Assembly: GCA_031308135.1 (NCBI GenBank)
Contig: JAHLJT010009436.1
Span: forward strand, 156,448,750 to 156,512,749
Source: Acheta domesticus
Lineage: Eukaryota > Arthropoda > Insecta > Orthoptera > Gryllidae
Direction: 5' to 3'
Length of the DNA: 64,000 nt
Part shown: positions 21,123-32,721 of the stretch, in pieces
How positions within the stretch are numbered: the first letter of the stretch is position 1
Layout of the letters: each line of letters begins with the position of its first letter
Translations under genes and position numbers: made by a program
Notes under the pieces: model-generated
Databases searched by the model: none
Told to the model about the DNA's origin: nothing
The model's input: only the letters and a program-made list of their open reading frames with translations

Positions 21123-22856
21123 TCACTGTTTGGTGGCGTCACCGTAGGTAGTCATGGAGTGCGGCGGTCGCTCCTCTTTACATCTTCCACATCCGGGGAA
21201 TTTTAATCCCTGTTCTATTAATTAATCAATTATCAACAAACACAAACAAAACTGTGATTCGCCTCACCTTGGCGTGCCACTGTATACTGTTTTCTATCTT
21301 TAAGTTACTTATGGGCATGGGTGGGGTGAATTTCCTTAGCCACCATCAATAATATTTAATTAATAACAACAAAACTATGCATGAGCATATGACCCACCAC
21401 CTGAACCGTTGCAGAAAATGTATAGGAACGTGGGGTGCGAAGCCGCCTATACAGGCTGCAGTGCTCAACGATATTGCAGGATATTACTACGCGCCAATGA
21501 AACACAAGTTGTTCATTTAAAAAAAAGAAACAATAATGGCGTATGCATTCATTCAGATACTGTTTTCCTTGACTTATTTTCATTTTGTTGGCTAACTTGG
21601 TCAGTACAATTTCAATGGAATATTACAGCACATACAAAAGGAAATAAAAACACTTAAAACAACAATAAAAAAATATTACTTTCACACACTACGTAAAATA
21701 ACCTGTTTTATCTGTTTACTTTTGCTTGCTCGGACTACGCAAAATTATACGATATTCGCGTAATAACACACAGTTCCTGCGCCATTGCGCCGTCTATTGT
21801 CACTACGACAATGTTATGATTTCCATTTATGGAAATTCTGTTTGTAAATATAGTTTTCTTTAATAAGTCACTTGTGAACTATTACAATATATCAATGCAT
21901 GATTAAAAATATGGTTTTGAGAACATGTTTTATTAAACATATTTCTTTACAATATATTAAACAAGTTTATTTACAATCAAACACTGCTTATTTTACTGGA
22001 AAATATTCAATTTTTTGTTGTTTGATAATCTATCATATTTTTACATGAATTTGTATGAAAAATATATGAATCGGCGATTTCATAAAGAGTCACTAAAACA
22101 GAATTTTTAAGGAGAGAAAAAAACATTTTTATTCGATACAAGAGGTCTTTCAAAATTTGGAAAAAATACTACTGTAAAGGCCTAATTTAGATAAATATTA
22201 CAAATATGTCAATTATTATTTTTTGTGCAACAATACCCTGAAAATAAATATTATTGTTATATGACTTATGCCCTTTACGCAATCAATTGACTTACACTCC
22301 ATTCTTTTATGTGGAAATTATGAACTGAACTACTAATGAACATACTCTATTTTCCAGTACATCAAATTTTACACGTGTTAACATGTACGGTCTGTTTTTA
22401 GTCAGCTTCATCCCAATTTTCAGTAGAAATATCTTGACTGCTGACTTCTTCCACACGGGTTGTCCATTATATCAATTCATTATAAAAAGACATGTATTCT
22501 GGTGGTAACTACTGAAGGGTATTCTTGATGTCATTAATTTTTTTACTTGGAGGAATCTTTTCTTCATAGGATCTTGCAGGATCTGATAGAGATGCTGAAC
22601 TCCAGAGCTCTCTTGCAAGTACAAAGGGATGTTCAGCTATCCCATCAATGAATTCCATTTTTTTACTTCATCACGATGTTCATTTGAGTTCACAAATGAT
22701 GTAAACAATGATAGTATAAAGCTCTTGAATTGACTGAATGTTTGGTATGATGGTTAAAAGTTTTTTGATCACGTAGAAACTTTTTCCCTAAACTTCTGGA
22801 GAGAGCTTTTTTTTAATAGGTAGGCTTCCAGCTTCTGAAATTTAGAATTTCTTGTG
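21123..22856. other. No recognisable gene
   Basis: AT-rich. Minus-strand pieces between about 22450 and 22850 have a protein-like texture and may belong to the same decayed transposase as the next entry, but no conserved motif can be named. Confidence 0.35.
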
Positions 22857-23075
22857 TTCCGCATGTTTTATGTTAAAACAATTCCCTGCTTGTTGGATAA
22901 CAGAAGAAATATCATGTAGAGCATATAATATATCATGCTTCCATAATTTTCCTTTCAGTACTTCAAAATTCCGATCACAGGGCACAAATGTGTGTCCCCG
23001 CATTTGAAAAATGTGAACAGTTTTCTCAAATGTATTATTCCCATTATAAGATTCAATAACACACGTATAATCGTA
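22857..23075 (-). pseudogene. Fossil of an unclassified transposon protein (RGHTFVPCDRNF motif)
   Basis: One open frame reads CVIESYNG..NTFEKTVHIFQM, then RGHTFVPCDRNFEVLKGKLWK, and ends in a stop after about 70 residues. The RGH-(S/T)-F-x-P-C-D-R-(D/N)-F signature is common in a family of transposon-related proteins in insect genomes. I cannot assign the superfamily with certainty. No termini are visible. Confidence 0.4.
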
Positions 23076-23289
23076 TGATAACTGTTGAGAGCGGAATGGG
23101 CATGAGTCAGCGACTCACGCCATTTGAACAGTCAACAAGAATTTGACATGTCTGTAACTGAGACTGGGTTAACATGACTCATGTTCGTTGTGCACCCAAC
23201 GATGTATCGACCTTCAAGGAAATAGAAAATATTAAAAACTTAATTTGTGAAAAAGGTGACTCATGCCGGTTATGAAATCACCGATTCAA

Positions 23290-23965
23290 TTAAGATCATG
23301 GAACTTAATATTACATTTAAAATTAAAATCAGCAAATCCCATATTCATGTATTTAGTTTTCCTTACGTTAACACTCATTTTGTTATTGTTGCACCATTTT
23401 TTGAGAATCATAAGATTATCTTCAATATCGTTCTAAAGTTGTTGTTCGTTATTGCGGGAAAACGTAAAAGCAATGTCGTCAGCGAAAGCTGTATTTTTTC
23501 CTGGATTTTTAAAAGGTCGTTAATGAATATGAGAAAAAGGATCGCTGATAACAGAGACCCTTGCGGCACGCCTTTTTCGACTGCACCTGAATTACTATAA
23601 CAGTTACCTATTTTGACTATTTGTTCCCGTTCAGAGAGGAACTGATTGAATAATTCTAATGCTACACCTCGTATTACTATATTCTCAATTTTTGAGAGAA
23701 GAATTTTGTGATCCACTATGTCAGAAGCTTTTCTGAAATCTTATACACGTTTGTACATTTTCTCCCCTTATTAATGTGATTATACATGTGTTAATGTGTT
23801 AAGTGCATCTTCTGTGGAGTCACCTTTTTTAAAATCCAAAACTGATGTTTGCTTAAGAAATTAATTATGTTTAAGTGATGTAAAAGTCTCTTTTTCATAC
23901 ATTTTCTACACTTTTTGACCTGATAGTAGACTTTGCAATGATTATTTCAATTCTTTAAATAATTA
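23290..23965 (-). pseudogene. Non-LTR reverse transcriptase fragment
   Basis: In N-to-C order (descending coordinates): MKKRLLHHLNIINFLSKHQF (motif 2a region), a frame change, KASDIVDHKILLSKIE (degenerate motif A; the consensus has an aromatic residue where S is), VPQGSLLSAILFLIFINDLL (motif B), another frame change, TAFADDIAFTFS (motif C, catalytic FADD kept), and a thumb ending in a stop near 23300. It belongs to the Jockey/CR1-like group. Several frameshifts mean it is dead. A matching upstream RT piece lies 2.2 kb away at 26206-26345. Confidence 0.8.
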
Positions 23966-26158
23966 TTCCTAATTAAACTGGAACCATTATTAAATTTATT
24001 TTGCCCTGCTAGTCCAGTCGGTCGACGTGCGAATACGAATACGAATACAAATGAGCAAAGCTGTTGGAAATTGTAGCTTCGACTCTACTACATTGGACTT
24101 CCCGCAAACAAACAATTAGCTTAGTTCAAATACAATTAATATTTATTGTTTTCTTTCCACTACATAAATCTCCTGGTCTCCACTCCTGTTAACCTATTTT
24201 AAAAAAATAATTTGACATTCTTACGTTCTCTTCCGTTGGTCTCCATAGACATCCATGCTGTCGTTGCTCTAATTCAAAATGCCTCGTCTCGTCGACGAAC
24301 GCCCGCTCCTGAACGTCGCTCCTTGCAAATCTTCAGCTTCTCTGTGTTACCAGCAATACTCCCTTTATTCCGTGTGCCTAACACACCAGTGGCGTAGGCT
24401 CAATGTATGCGAGTGATGTGTTACATCCCCTAGTTTTTCATTACTTTAAAGTATTTTCAGTAAAGTAATTTACTTTATTCCGTAAGCATCACCCTCTGTT
24501 TCTCTAATCCCTCTCGCCATTTACGTGCGCTGTCCAATAGGAGGTATTTCCTTCGTTGGATGTGACGGGACGAGAAGCATCCCTTGAACGACATCGCTAC
24601 GTTGGCGAGGTCATTGAACCCACGGCCATGCACTGTGTGCAAGCTGCGTGGTTTCGACGGCCGATGATGTGACCGGACCTCTCACATCTCAGGCTTCTGA
24701 GTTCTCATTGGCGTTTCTGTATCCCCTCCCAAGAATCTTCCATACCTCTCCTCTGATGCAGTCATAATTCGGCAGTACGCCTGGGAATCACAGACGTCAC
24801 GTGCCGCGATTGTGGGCCCCGAAGGGGGGAGCGAGGCGCGGGGGGCAGAGGGCACGACTGTCTTTCTTCACAACTCCTTCAAGTCTGCCAACTATGCTTA
24901 AGCACATTTCAATCTGATTCAGTACAGGTGGATAAGTCGATGTGGGTTAGCAGGCCTAACAAAACAAGATCACTGCCTTTGTGTAAGAAAATAGTAGGTA
25001 GGGACACTCCATGAAGTCGAAACGGTGTGTGCAACGTTATTTCGTTCGTCTTATGCGCCCTTCCTTGTAGCGTATATGCTGTTTCAAACTGAATGTGCGT
25101 TAAATAGACTACTTTGTCTAACTATTGATGCGTTAAAGAGAATCGTGAATTCGAAATTGTAACGTGAAAGAATAAAACGTGTGTGTGTGTGTGTGAAAAG
25201 ACGTGACATGACGAGCTCATCCAGTACATTTACGGCAGTGGATGAGTTACTTGTGAAATAGAACAATAGTGAAACGTCTCATTGTTCTATAGACAGGATT
25301 CTTCAAATTCCGTTTAGTTCTTTCTCCTATTCCGAAAAATTTAAGGTAATTAGTAATTGACAACCAAGACAACGCGAATCGATCTCGAGTTCAAAAATTA
25401 GATATGTACTTTTTTATGGTTTATTTTTTAGTTTTATTGTTTTGTTTATGTAAGTTTGTGCATACAGTGAGAAATTGGTGATTTTCAAGAAAGAATCAGT
25501 AGGTATCTAATTTGCTAAATAAACTTCTAAAGTACTTCAGAGTAAAATAGAATGACGCAGACTTTAAATATGTGGAATTATGCCTTCAACTTGTAATATC
25601 ATGATCGCATCCCCACATCTACTAGTCAGGAGACCCCACAGGAACACACCGTCCAAAAGTATAATTTGCTTTTTGAGCTGCTAACCAACAAAATTCTCAT
25701 TAACTGTCCTCGGCCCCCTCCATATGATATCACCTTCCTAAAACAATAGCCACCACCATCTCACATTTTAACAAATTACAAATTTATATACTTATATCAT
25801 CGCGAATAAATCTGTCAAACTGTGATAAATCATACCGGTTGTCGGTATATCACAACGTATTGGTCTAAGGTTATCCAGTTTTAGATTAAATTAGATTAGA
25901 TTTATTACTAATTCTGCAGTTAAGTTTGAGGACTTGGTAGAACCATACACTAATTTAACATTACATAACTTAACAATTTTACAAACTTCACAAATTAACG
26001 TAAATATTTCACGGTGCGAGCTTTCGTAGCACTCCACTTCACCACACTTCACTTCACCGCACTGTTGATCACTGAGCTGTAATGTTTTTCTTACACATTC
26101 TTTTTTCTCTACTTCACAACACCACTACATTGCACTCCATTACACTTCACTGCACATA
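23966..26158. other. No recognisable gene; interrupts or separates two RT pieces
   Basis: Contains a GC-rich stretch (24520-24890), a hAT-like terminus sequence CAGTGGCGTAGGC at about 24389 with no partner found, a (GT)8 run near 25180 and CACTTCAC-type short repeats at 26025-26155. No coding region is supported. Confidence 0.4.
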
Positions 26159-26202
26159 AATAATAATAACAATAATAATTATTATAATAATAATACTTTA
26201 TT
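26159..26202. repeat. AAT/ATT-rich simple repeat
   Basis: Imperfect AATAAT/ATTATT run directly adjoining the end of an RT fragment. Confidence 0.8.
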
Positions 26203-26205
26203 TTA

Positions 26206-26345
26206 ATAGATTTCTTGAGAATTGGAATAATTATGCTCTTTTTCAGTTGATTAGGAAAAACTCCGCTACAGAAACATAGATTAATTATCGTCTCCGGTAT
26301 TATTTCAGTAGTATACCTTTTGTTGAGGCTCTCACACACAACCAA
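26206..26345 (-). pseudogene. Non-LTR reverse transcriptase fragment (RT motif 1 region)
   Basis: Reads TIINLCFCSGVFPNQLKKS then IIIPILKKS, the conserved stretch just before the NYRPISLL motif in Jockey/CR1-group reverse transcriptases. It is only about 45 residues and runs into an AAT repeat. It could be the upstream part of the piece at 23290-23965, separated by a 2.2-kb insertion, or an independent copy. Confidence 0.65.
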
Positions 26346-26454
26346 TCGTTATGAGGTCTCTAAGGAAAGATAATTTTATGGAGACGTGACGAATTGCACT
26401 TTGACTGTCAAATTGTGAAGGATTTGTTTAAAAAAAGCACATCTAAATTTTCAA

Positions 26455-26670
26455 GTCAAATGCAACCCGCAGCACTTGCCAAAATTTTTGCCAAATAACT
26501 CCTAAACAAAGGGCAAACAAATCCTAGGGCCTTAAAAACTAAAATTTTGAGGCCAAAGGCATCAAAGAAACGTTTTTCACACCAATCTACAAGATGAGAT
26601 ATTCCTCGACATTCAATTAAATTTTCGGTTCCGCACTTCAATACTATCAAGGCCACCTCAATATTTCAGC
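26455..26670 (+). repeat. Dispersed repeat Y, copy 1
   Basis: Shares aaataactcctaaac, gggccttaaaaactaaaat and catcaaagaaac landmarks with 50270-50460 in the same orientation. It is non-coding and its family is unknown. Confidence 0.7.
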
Positions 26671-27640
26671 TCTTGTTGGTGGTACCCATTTTTATGACAT
26701 TCGTAGAAGGCTTAGATTCATCAATCGTATATTTACGTTTTCTATATACACCGTGGTTTGTCCAGTCTGGCTAGGTTTATTACAATGTCTTTGGTTTTTG
26801 CAGTCTGACAAGGTTTATTTACATAATCATTAATTCAAGATTTGCTCTTCAGCAACAACTAGAAGTATTATTACAATTGCTCGATATCTATGAAGAAGTG
26901 TCTTATGCGTGTAGTCAAACCATTCAATTAATGTTTTGCCGTGGTCTGTAAGTGCTGTGTACCTAATTGTGGAGGGATGCGAGTGTACAGTGAAGAGTGA
27001 AGTCTCTGTTTGTGTTTTACCTTTACCAGTATTTCCATTATCAGCAGTGATTCATTGAAATTTTCAAGTCAGCTGGTAGCTTTCTCACAAGTCAAAAGCT
27101 AATATTTTGTGACTATCACGAAAAGTTAAAAGCTGTCAAAAAATATTGAATAATTACTTCTAATGTTGTCTTTAAGGCAGTGTCGTGAATTGTTTAAAGA
27201 AAACTCTCCATTATACTGAATAAATCTTAGTTGAAAATTTATTTTAAACGTCAATTACATTTGTTTTTATTTTTATTTGATATTGTGTTAGTACTTAGCA
27301 AGTTACCTTTATACAGTTTTAAACAAATAAACATGTTTCATTAACAAATTTCCTTCTGAGAATGGAAATAGAAGGGATGAGTGTGGGGAACATGCGAGAG
27401 TTCTTGCAAGGGGAACGCGGAGGTAGTAGGGGAAAACTTGTGCTGTGGCAAAACACAAAGAAAAAACTTTTTAAATTAGCTAAAGTAAATTATATTTATA
27501 TAAATTAAAAACAAAAATCAAAACGCGCTAGCCTACAATACTACGTGAATTAATTAAAAAAAGCAACTAAATTTAAAATTATAGAAAGAATAGCCTATAC
27601 GTGCGTTTTTGTTTCTTGGCGTGTGAGGGCTTGTCTTCAC
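26671..27640. other. No recognisable gene
   Basis: AT-rich sequence with no coding support, no repeat matched elsewhere in the window and no RNA gene. Confidence 0.4.
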
Positions 27641-27786
27641 GATGGAATGTCTCACGGTATTACGCGTCGTTCTCGGTCGTGCCGATAGGAGTTGCCTCAT
27701 TGCGACTGTATCGAGCAGTGCTGGCGATCATGCGACTTCTATCGGCAAGACCGAGAAAGACGCGAAATGCCGTGACATATTCCATC
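27641..27786. mobile_element. Foldback MITE, copy 1
   Basis: The whole 146-bp unit is a long imperfect palindrome. GATGGAATGTCTCACGGTAT at the left pairs with its counterpart ending in CGTGACATATTCCATC, and the arms meet around 27715. Two further copies lie at 59791-59938 and 60171-60312. There is no coding capacity; the apparent open frames through all three copies are by-products of the palindrome. Confidence 0.85.
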
Positions 27787-27844
27787 GCGAAAATGGGATT
27801 TGAGTAGCCTTGAAAGGCAAAGTTAGAGAAATCGCAGTATATAT

Positions 27845-28105
27845 GCACCTTGGGTCTGTCATGCAAAACCAGGTACTGCCATCGCGATCTAGCGGCTGCG
27901 AGAAGAAGTAAACGCGGCGGATCGCCTCATCTAGTTTGCAGGTTTGCCGTCAAGAGTGCAGGCGGTGAAGGGAGGCCTGCTCTAGCCTGTTGGTCTGCCA
28001 CGCGAGATGAGGCACAGCAGGCGCGATCTAGCGACCGCGTAAAGAAGTAGAGCGGCGAGTCGCCTCATTTATAGTTGGCTGGTTTGGTGAAGGAAAGCTC
28101 GTTGG
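27845..28105 (+). repeat. Direct duplication, ~139-bp period
   Basis: GCGATCTAGCGGCTGCG at 27884 recurs as GCGATCTAGCGACCGCG at 28023, and the following aagaagta, GCGGCG and tcgcctcat blocks recur in step. About two diverged units are present in a GC-richer stretch next to the foldback MITE. Confidence 0.75.
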
Positions 28106-29244
28106 TTTGAAACGCCGCAATTCGAGGACATCGTCCCTTACCGACCATCTTGCTTTTGGAGCAGTTATCGAAGTCTCATATACATCCCTTCTAATTTGCA
28201 TATTATGATTTTCAGTCATTCTAATGTTTCAAATATTTCGTTAACCAAACCGATGAGAGATTCTTAACTGAAAGAATATTAGGAACCATTCCTCCCATCC
28301 ACAAAAGGATATTCAAGAAACAACCACTTTGTGTATTATAATAACAGCAGCTTTCCGTACACTTCGCTTTATAAACATTATTTTTATTTATTTAATATTT
28401 TATCTTTTCTGTTAGTAACCATAAAACTGCTTTTTAAGAATTTTGTGAATAAAGATAAAATCATCACTAGATATTTTTTATTTCTTCGATTTAATAATTA
28501 GCTATATTAGATTAAATGCAATGTACATAATACATCATGTCACCCCATGCATTGCTAGACGTTAAACGCGATAAGATACAAACGGTAGAAATTAAATATT
28601 TTAAAGCAAATATCAACACAAATTTGACAATTATAACTCCTTTTCATACTGCTAAATCATGAGACGTAATTCACAGAAATTCGCGAGCGCGTCGCGGAAT
28701 GCCATTGTTGCATTCCAATCTGATATTCCCAGAAGGCTATGGCGCGACCGAGGTTAAGAATGAAATACGGTCTGTTTTGGCGACAGTGATTCCAAACGTG
28801 GCGCTTTTCTGCAGCACTGTATGATTCGCAAGTTACGCGCACGATTTGACAACGAATCCCACAATGAGGCGAAGCGCTAGTTTAGCGTTCAAGTAAGTTG
28901 TCTCCAACCATTTCAGTTTTATGAAAGCCTATTTTCTTCCCTTTCCTTAAACCTAATGCTATTCCTATGAGTCTCAGATACACAAGAAATGTTTCTATTA
29001 AGATTCTTACGTCCTTTGTGTTTCAACTGCACTGGAAGTTCATGAACTAAAAAAGTTAAAATTATGCATATAACACTGCAATTAAAATTGACAATATATA
29101 CACTCAAAATAGCCAATTTATGCGCTTAAAACTCTATTGCACGACTATTATTTTTACTAGCAATAATTACACTTTATTACATTTATTTATTATCATAAAT
29201 GAAAAATAGTAAAAAAAATCAAAAGTAAATAGTCCTTGAGAAAC
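28106..29244. other. No recognisable gene; one dispersed repeat
   Basis: No coding region is supported. Positions 28605-28720 form dispersed repeat W (gcaaatatcaacac, gacaattataactcctttt, catac, then aattcacagaaattcgcgag), whose reverse complement lies at 34618-34742. Confidence 0.5.
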
Positions 29245-31045
29245 ATGGGGAGGTGCCATTGATTTTTTGCTTTTTCGAGTCGCACGAATAAATGGGCAGA
29301 AAATACACTTTTCTGCGAAAATATACAAACTATTTCTACTCAGAAACCTAAATCCAATTTCTAAATTTTATATAAAGTTAAAAAATGCCAACTTTTACCG
29401 CGTTTCAACGAGACATGAGCCCTGAAAGGCATTTTTACGAAAATCAGGCCGAATCTAGCCGCCAGAATCCGGCCAGGTTTTTCGCGAATTTCTGGAAAAC
29501 TAACGATATTTTTGAAAAACGGATTTCACCAGTGAATTCTCCATCAAATTCCATGCAAAGTCGCAGATTTTTAGGGAATTCAAAAATCCGTCGAAAATCG
29601 CAAAAATCGTAATGGCGGGTGCCATTGACTTTTCGCTTATTCGCGTCGCACGAATATATGGGCAGAAAATGCACTTTTCTGCGAAAATACGCAAACTATT
29701 TCTACTCAGAAATCTAAATCCAATTTTTAAATTTTATATATAGTTAGAAAATGCCAACTTTTACCGCGTTTCAACGAGATATGAGCCCTGAAAGGAAGTT
29801 TTACGAAAATCCCGTCAAATCTGTCGGCCAGAATCCGGTCAGGTATTTCGCGAATTTATGGAGAACTACCAATCTTTTTGAAAAACGGACTTCACCAGTG
29901 AATTGTCAATCAAATTACGTGCTAAGTCGCTGATTTTCAGGGAATTCTAATCTCCGTCGAAAATCGTAATGAGGGATGCCATTGAATTTTTGCTTTTTCG
30001 AGTCGCACGAATAAATGGGCAGAAAATGCACTTTTCTGCGAAAATAAGCAAACTATTTCTACTCAGAAACCTAAATCCAATTTTATAATTTTATATAGAG
30101 TTAGAAAAGCCCAAACATTACCGCGTTTAAACGACATATGATTCCTGAAAGGAATTTTTGCGAAAATCAGGCCGAATTTGCCGTGCACAATCCATCATTT
30201 CGCGAATTTCTGGAAAAATTAACGATCTTTTTGAAAAACGGACTTTACTAGTGAGTTCTCCATCAAATTACGTGTTAAGTTGCTGATTTTCAGGGAATTC
30301 GAATTTCTGTCGAAAATCGCGAAAATCGTAATGTGGGTGCCATTGATTTTTCGCTTTATTAGTCGCAGGAATAAATGGGCAGAAAACGCACTTTTCTGCG
30401 AAAATACGCAAACTATTTCTACTCAGAAACCTAAATCCAATTTCATAATTTTATATGGATTTAGAAAAGCCTAAACTTTACCGCGTTCCAATGAGATATG
30501 AGCCCTGAAAGGCATTTTTACGAAAATTAGGCCGAATCTGCCGGGCAGAATCCGTTCACGTTTTCCGCGAATTTCTGGAAAACTAACGATCTTTTTGAAA
30601 AACGGACTTAACCAGTGAATTCTCCATCAAATTACGTGCTAAGTTCTCAGATTTTCAGGGAATTCGAATTACCGCCGAAAATCGCGAAAATCATAATGGG
30701 GGGTGTCATTGACTTTTTGCTTTTTTGAGTCGCACAAGTAAATGGGCAGAAAATGCAATTTTATGCGAAAATACGCAAACTATTTCTACTCAGAATGCTA
30801 AATCCAATTTCTAAATTTTATATAGACATAGAAAATGCCAGCTTTTACCGCGTTTCAAGAGAATATGAGCCCTGAAAAGCGTTTTTACTAAAATAAGGCC
30901 GAATCTCCCTTCCAAAATCCGGTCACGTTTTTCGCGAATTTCTGGAAAGCTAACGATCTTTTTGAAAAACGGACTTCACAAATGAAATTTTCCCTTCAAA
31001 AATCCTTTCGAAAATTGCCAAAATCGTAAGGAGGGGCATTGTTAA
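29245..31045 (+). repeat. Tandem satellite, five ~360-bp units
   Basis: The landmark gggcagaaaatgcactttt recurs at 29294, 29660, 30017, 30377 and 30744, giving unit lengths of 366, 357, 360 and 367. Each unit also carries aaactatttctactcagaa, taccgcgttt, gagccctgaaag, gcgaatttctggaaaact and caccagtgaattc in the same order. The units differ by scattered substitutions and small indels. There is no coding content. Related diverged copies lie at 160-630 (inverted) and 31250-31595. Confidence 0.95.
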
Positions 31046-31249
31046 ATATCCGCTTTTTTTTTCAAAAAACAAAAAAATGAAAGAGTGAAATCAAATGAAT
31101 GAAAAAGAATGAAAATACGCAAACTCTTTTTGAATAGAAAGAGTTTGTGTATTTTCTCCGAAAATACGCAAACTCTTTCTTTTTAGAAAGGAAGATCCTC
31201 CCGCAAACTGTAATATAAAAATAAAAAATGCCAGCATTTACCTGAATTG

Positions 31250-31595
31250 TACGAGAAATGAGACTTTTTTACAAAAATAGAGCAAAATGGGCCAGCACAC
31301 CTACGGCCAAATTTTTTGAGAATTTCTCAAAAACTAACAGTTTCATGGCAAAACGCGTTTTACCAGTGAAATTCGCAATAATATTCCGTGCTAGAACGCT
31401 GACATTCAGAAAAATCGAAATACCTTCGGAAATTTTCAAATTTTGACCGAAAACTTTCGGTCAAGTTTTTCACGAATTTCTGGAAAAACTGATTTCACCA
31501 GAGAATTTGTAAAATTATTCCGTGCTTGGACGCTGACTTTCAGGAGAATTGGGCTCCCTTCGAAAATTTCCAAAATTGTTAGGGCGAAGCAGAAA
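31250..31595 (+). repeat. Decayed satellite units beyond the array
   Basis: Two partial, strongly diverged units: gagaatttctcaaaaactaac then ttaccagtgaaattcgc, and again cacgaatttctggaaaaact then caccagagaatttg. The spacing is shortened to about 170 bp, so these are deletion derivatives of the ~360-bp unit. Confidence 0.7.
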
Positions 31596-31840
31596 GTAAG
31601 ATCCTCCTGCAAACAAAGTTTTTCTCTGCTTTCTAATGAAGAAAAGCTGAGAATAAAAGAACTCGGCAGATCATTGCTAGATTTAAATATAGTTCAAATT
31701 GTAAAGACAGGAAATAGACAATTTAAGAGGGCTTTTAAAAGAGAAGATTATTTTAGAAATGCGTGGCTCTGTGGATGTGGTGTGAAAAATTCATGTTGTG
31801 AGTGTGTGTTATCGCCATTACCAAAAATGTTAGAATGGCC
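31596..31840 (+). pseudogene. hAT transposase N-terminal fragment (TTF-type zinc finger region)
   Basis: The frame reads NEEKLRIKELGRSLLDLNIV, QIVKTGNRQFKRAFKRE, then RNAWLCGCGVKNSCCECVLS. This is the N-terminal zinc-finger region of ZMYM1-like hAT transposases, where W-x-x-G-C followed by paired cysteines is typical. An upstream open frame reads out of the satellite and is unlikely to be part of the protein. No DDE core follows. Confidence 0.65.
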
Positions 31841-32267
31841 CTCAGACGTTTTGACAGGTTGTGAATCAGTCTCGCTCCACTCAATCCCAGGAAGTCGCAG
31901 AGTAAAATGGTGTGTGACCAACCATTGCTTTCCAAACTGACACGTCTTTCATTCTATACCCAAAAAATCTTAAAGTATTAAATGTGAAAATACTCAAAAT
32001 ATTAATGTATCCAATAAAATTGTTCGAAATATGTAATACCATTTGTTTTGACTACGCAACTTAAAACATTTTTTGTTGATGTGCAATTCAGTATACGAAA
32101 ACTATTTGGAGCTTCTTGAATTTCCCTCGAACTTCAATCGCTCAAGATTTAAGGGGAAAATATGTTTTTTATCTAAAAGTCCAAGCCCTAGAAATGACGT
32201 ACGTATGTCTGCAACAACCTGCCTCGTGCGGCAGCAGCCACCACTGCTGTGAACAACAATAGCGTGA

Positions 32268-32721
32268 AAACCATACTTACGATTTCTATCATCATAAATA
32301 TTTCCCGGTCCATCTAGTTCCATTCGAGGCGCCGCGATTTTGAAAATCTTTCTTCAAAATTTGAGGGTACTTTACATGAACCCCCTGTTATTTTCAAAGA
32401 TGGCTCCAAATTTTTTCCTTAAATTTATTGTAAGAATAGAGTAAAATACACTTATTAAGACGGCATAGGACCGATATTCATGGTTAACTCTGAATTTTCG
32501 AAAATTGCAAAAGTTTGAATTTTTTCGGTGTCTTCCTGCGAGTACAAAAGTGAAGGTAGAGTTTCCCTTCAAATACAATTTGTCCTCCAAAGTGAGTTCT
32601 TTCATTGAAATCGTGTAGACGTTTTTGAGAATTTTAGTATTTTTCGCGCAATACTGCGTAAAAATTTTTAAAAATTAAAAAAATACAAAAACAAGATTTT
32701 CTCAAAAATGGCTCCAACTTT
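32268..32721 (+). repeat. Family X copy (internal piece)
   Basis: Follows the X order from ccatacttacgatttct through cgaggcgccgcgatttt, ggctccaaattttttcctt, gacggcataggaccgat and gattttctcaaaaatggctcc. It then stops and is followed at once by the start of the next X copy. Confidence 0.85.

Noticed and set aside
27660..27866. Similar short proteins at 27.7, 59.8 and 60.2 kb suggesting a gene family
   Set aside because: Their similarity comes from the palindromic MITE; the frames run through the inverted arms.
29245..31045. CRISPR-like array
   Set aside because: Units are ~360 bp long and repeated over their entire length, with no short repeat/spacer structure. This is a eukaryotic satellite.
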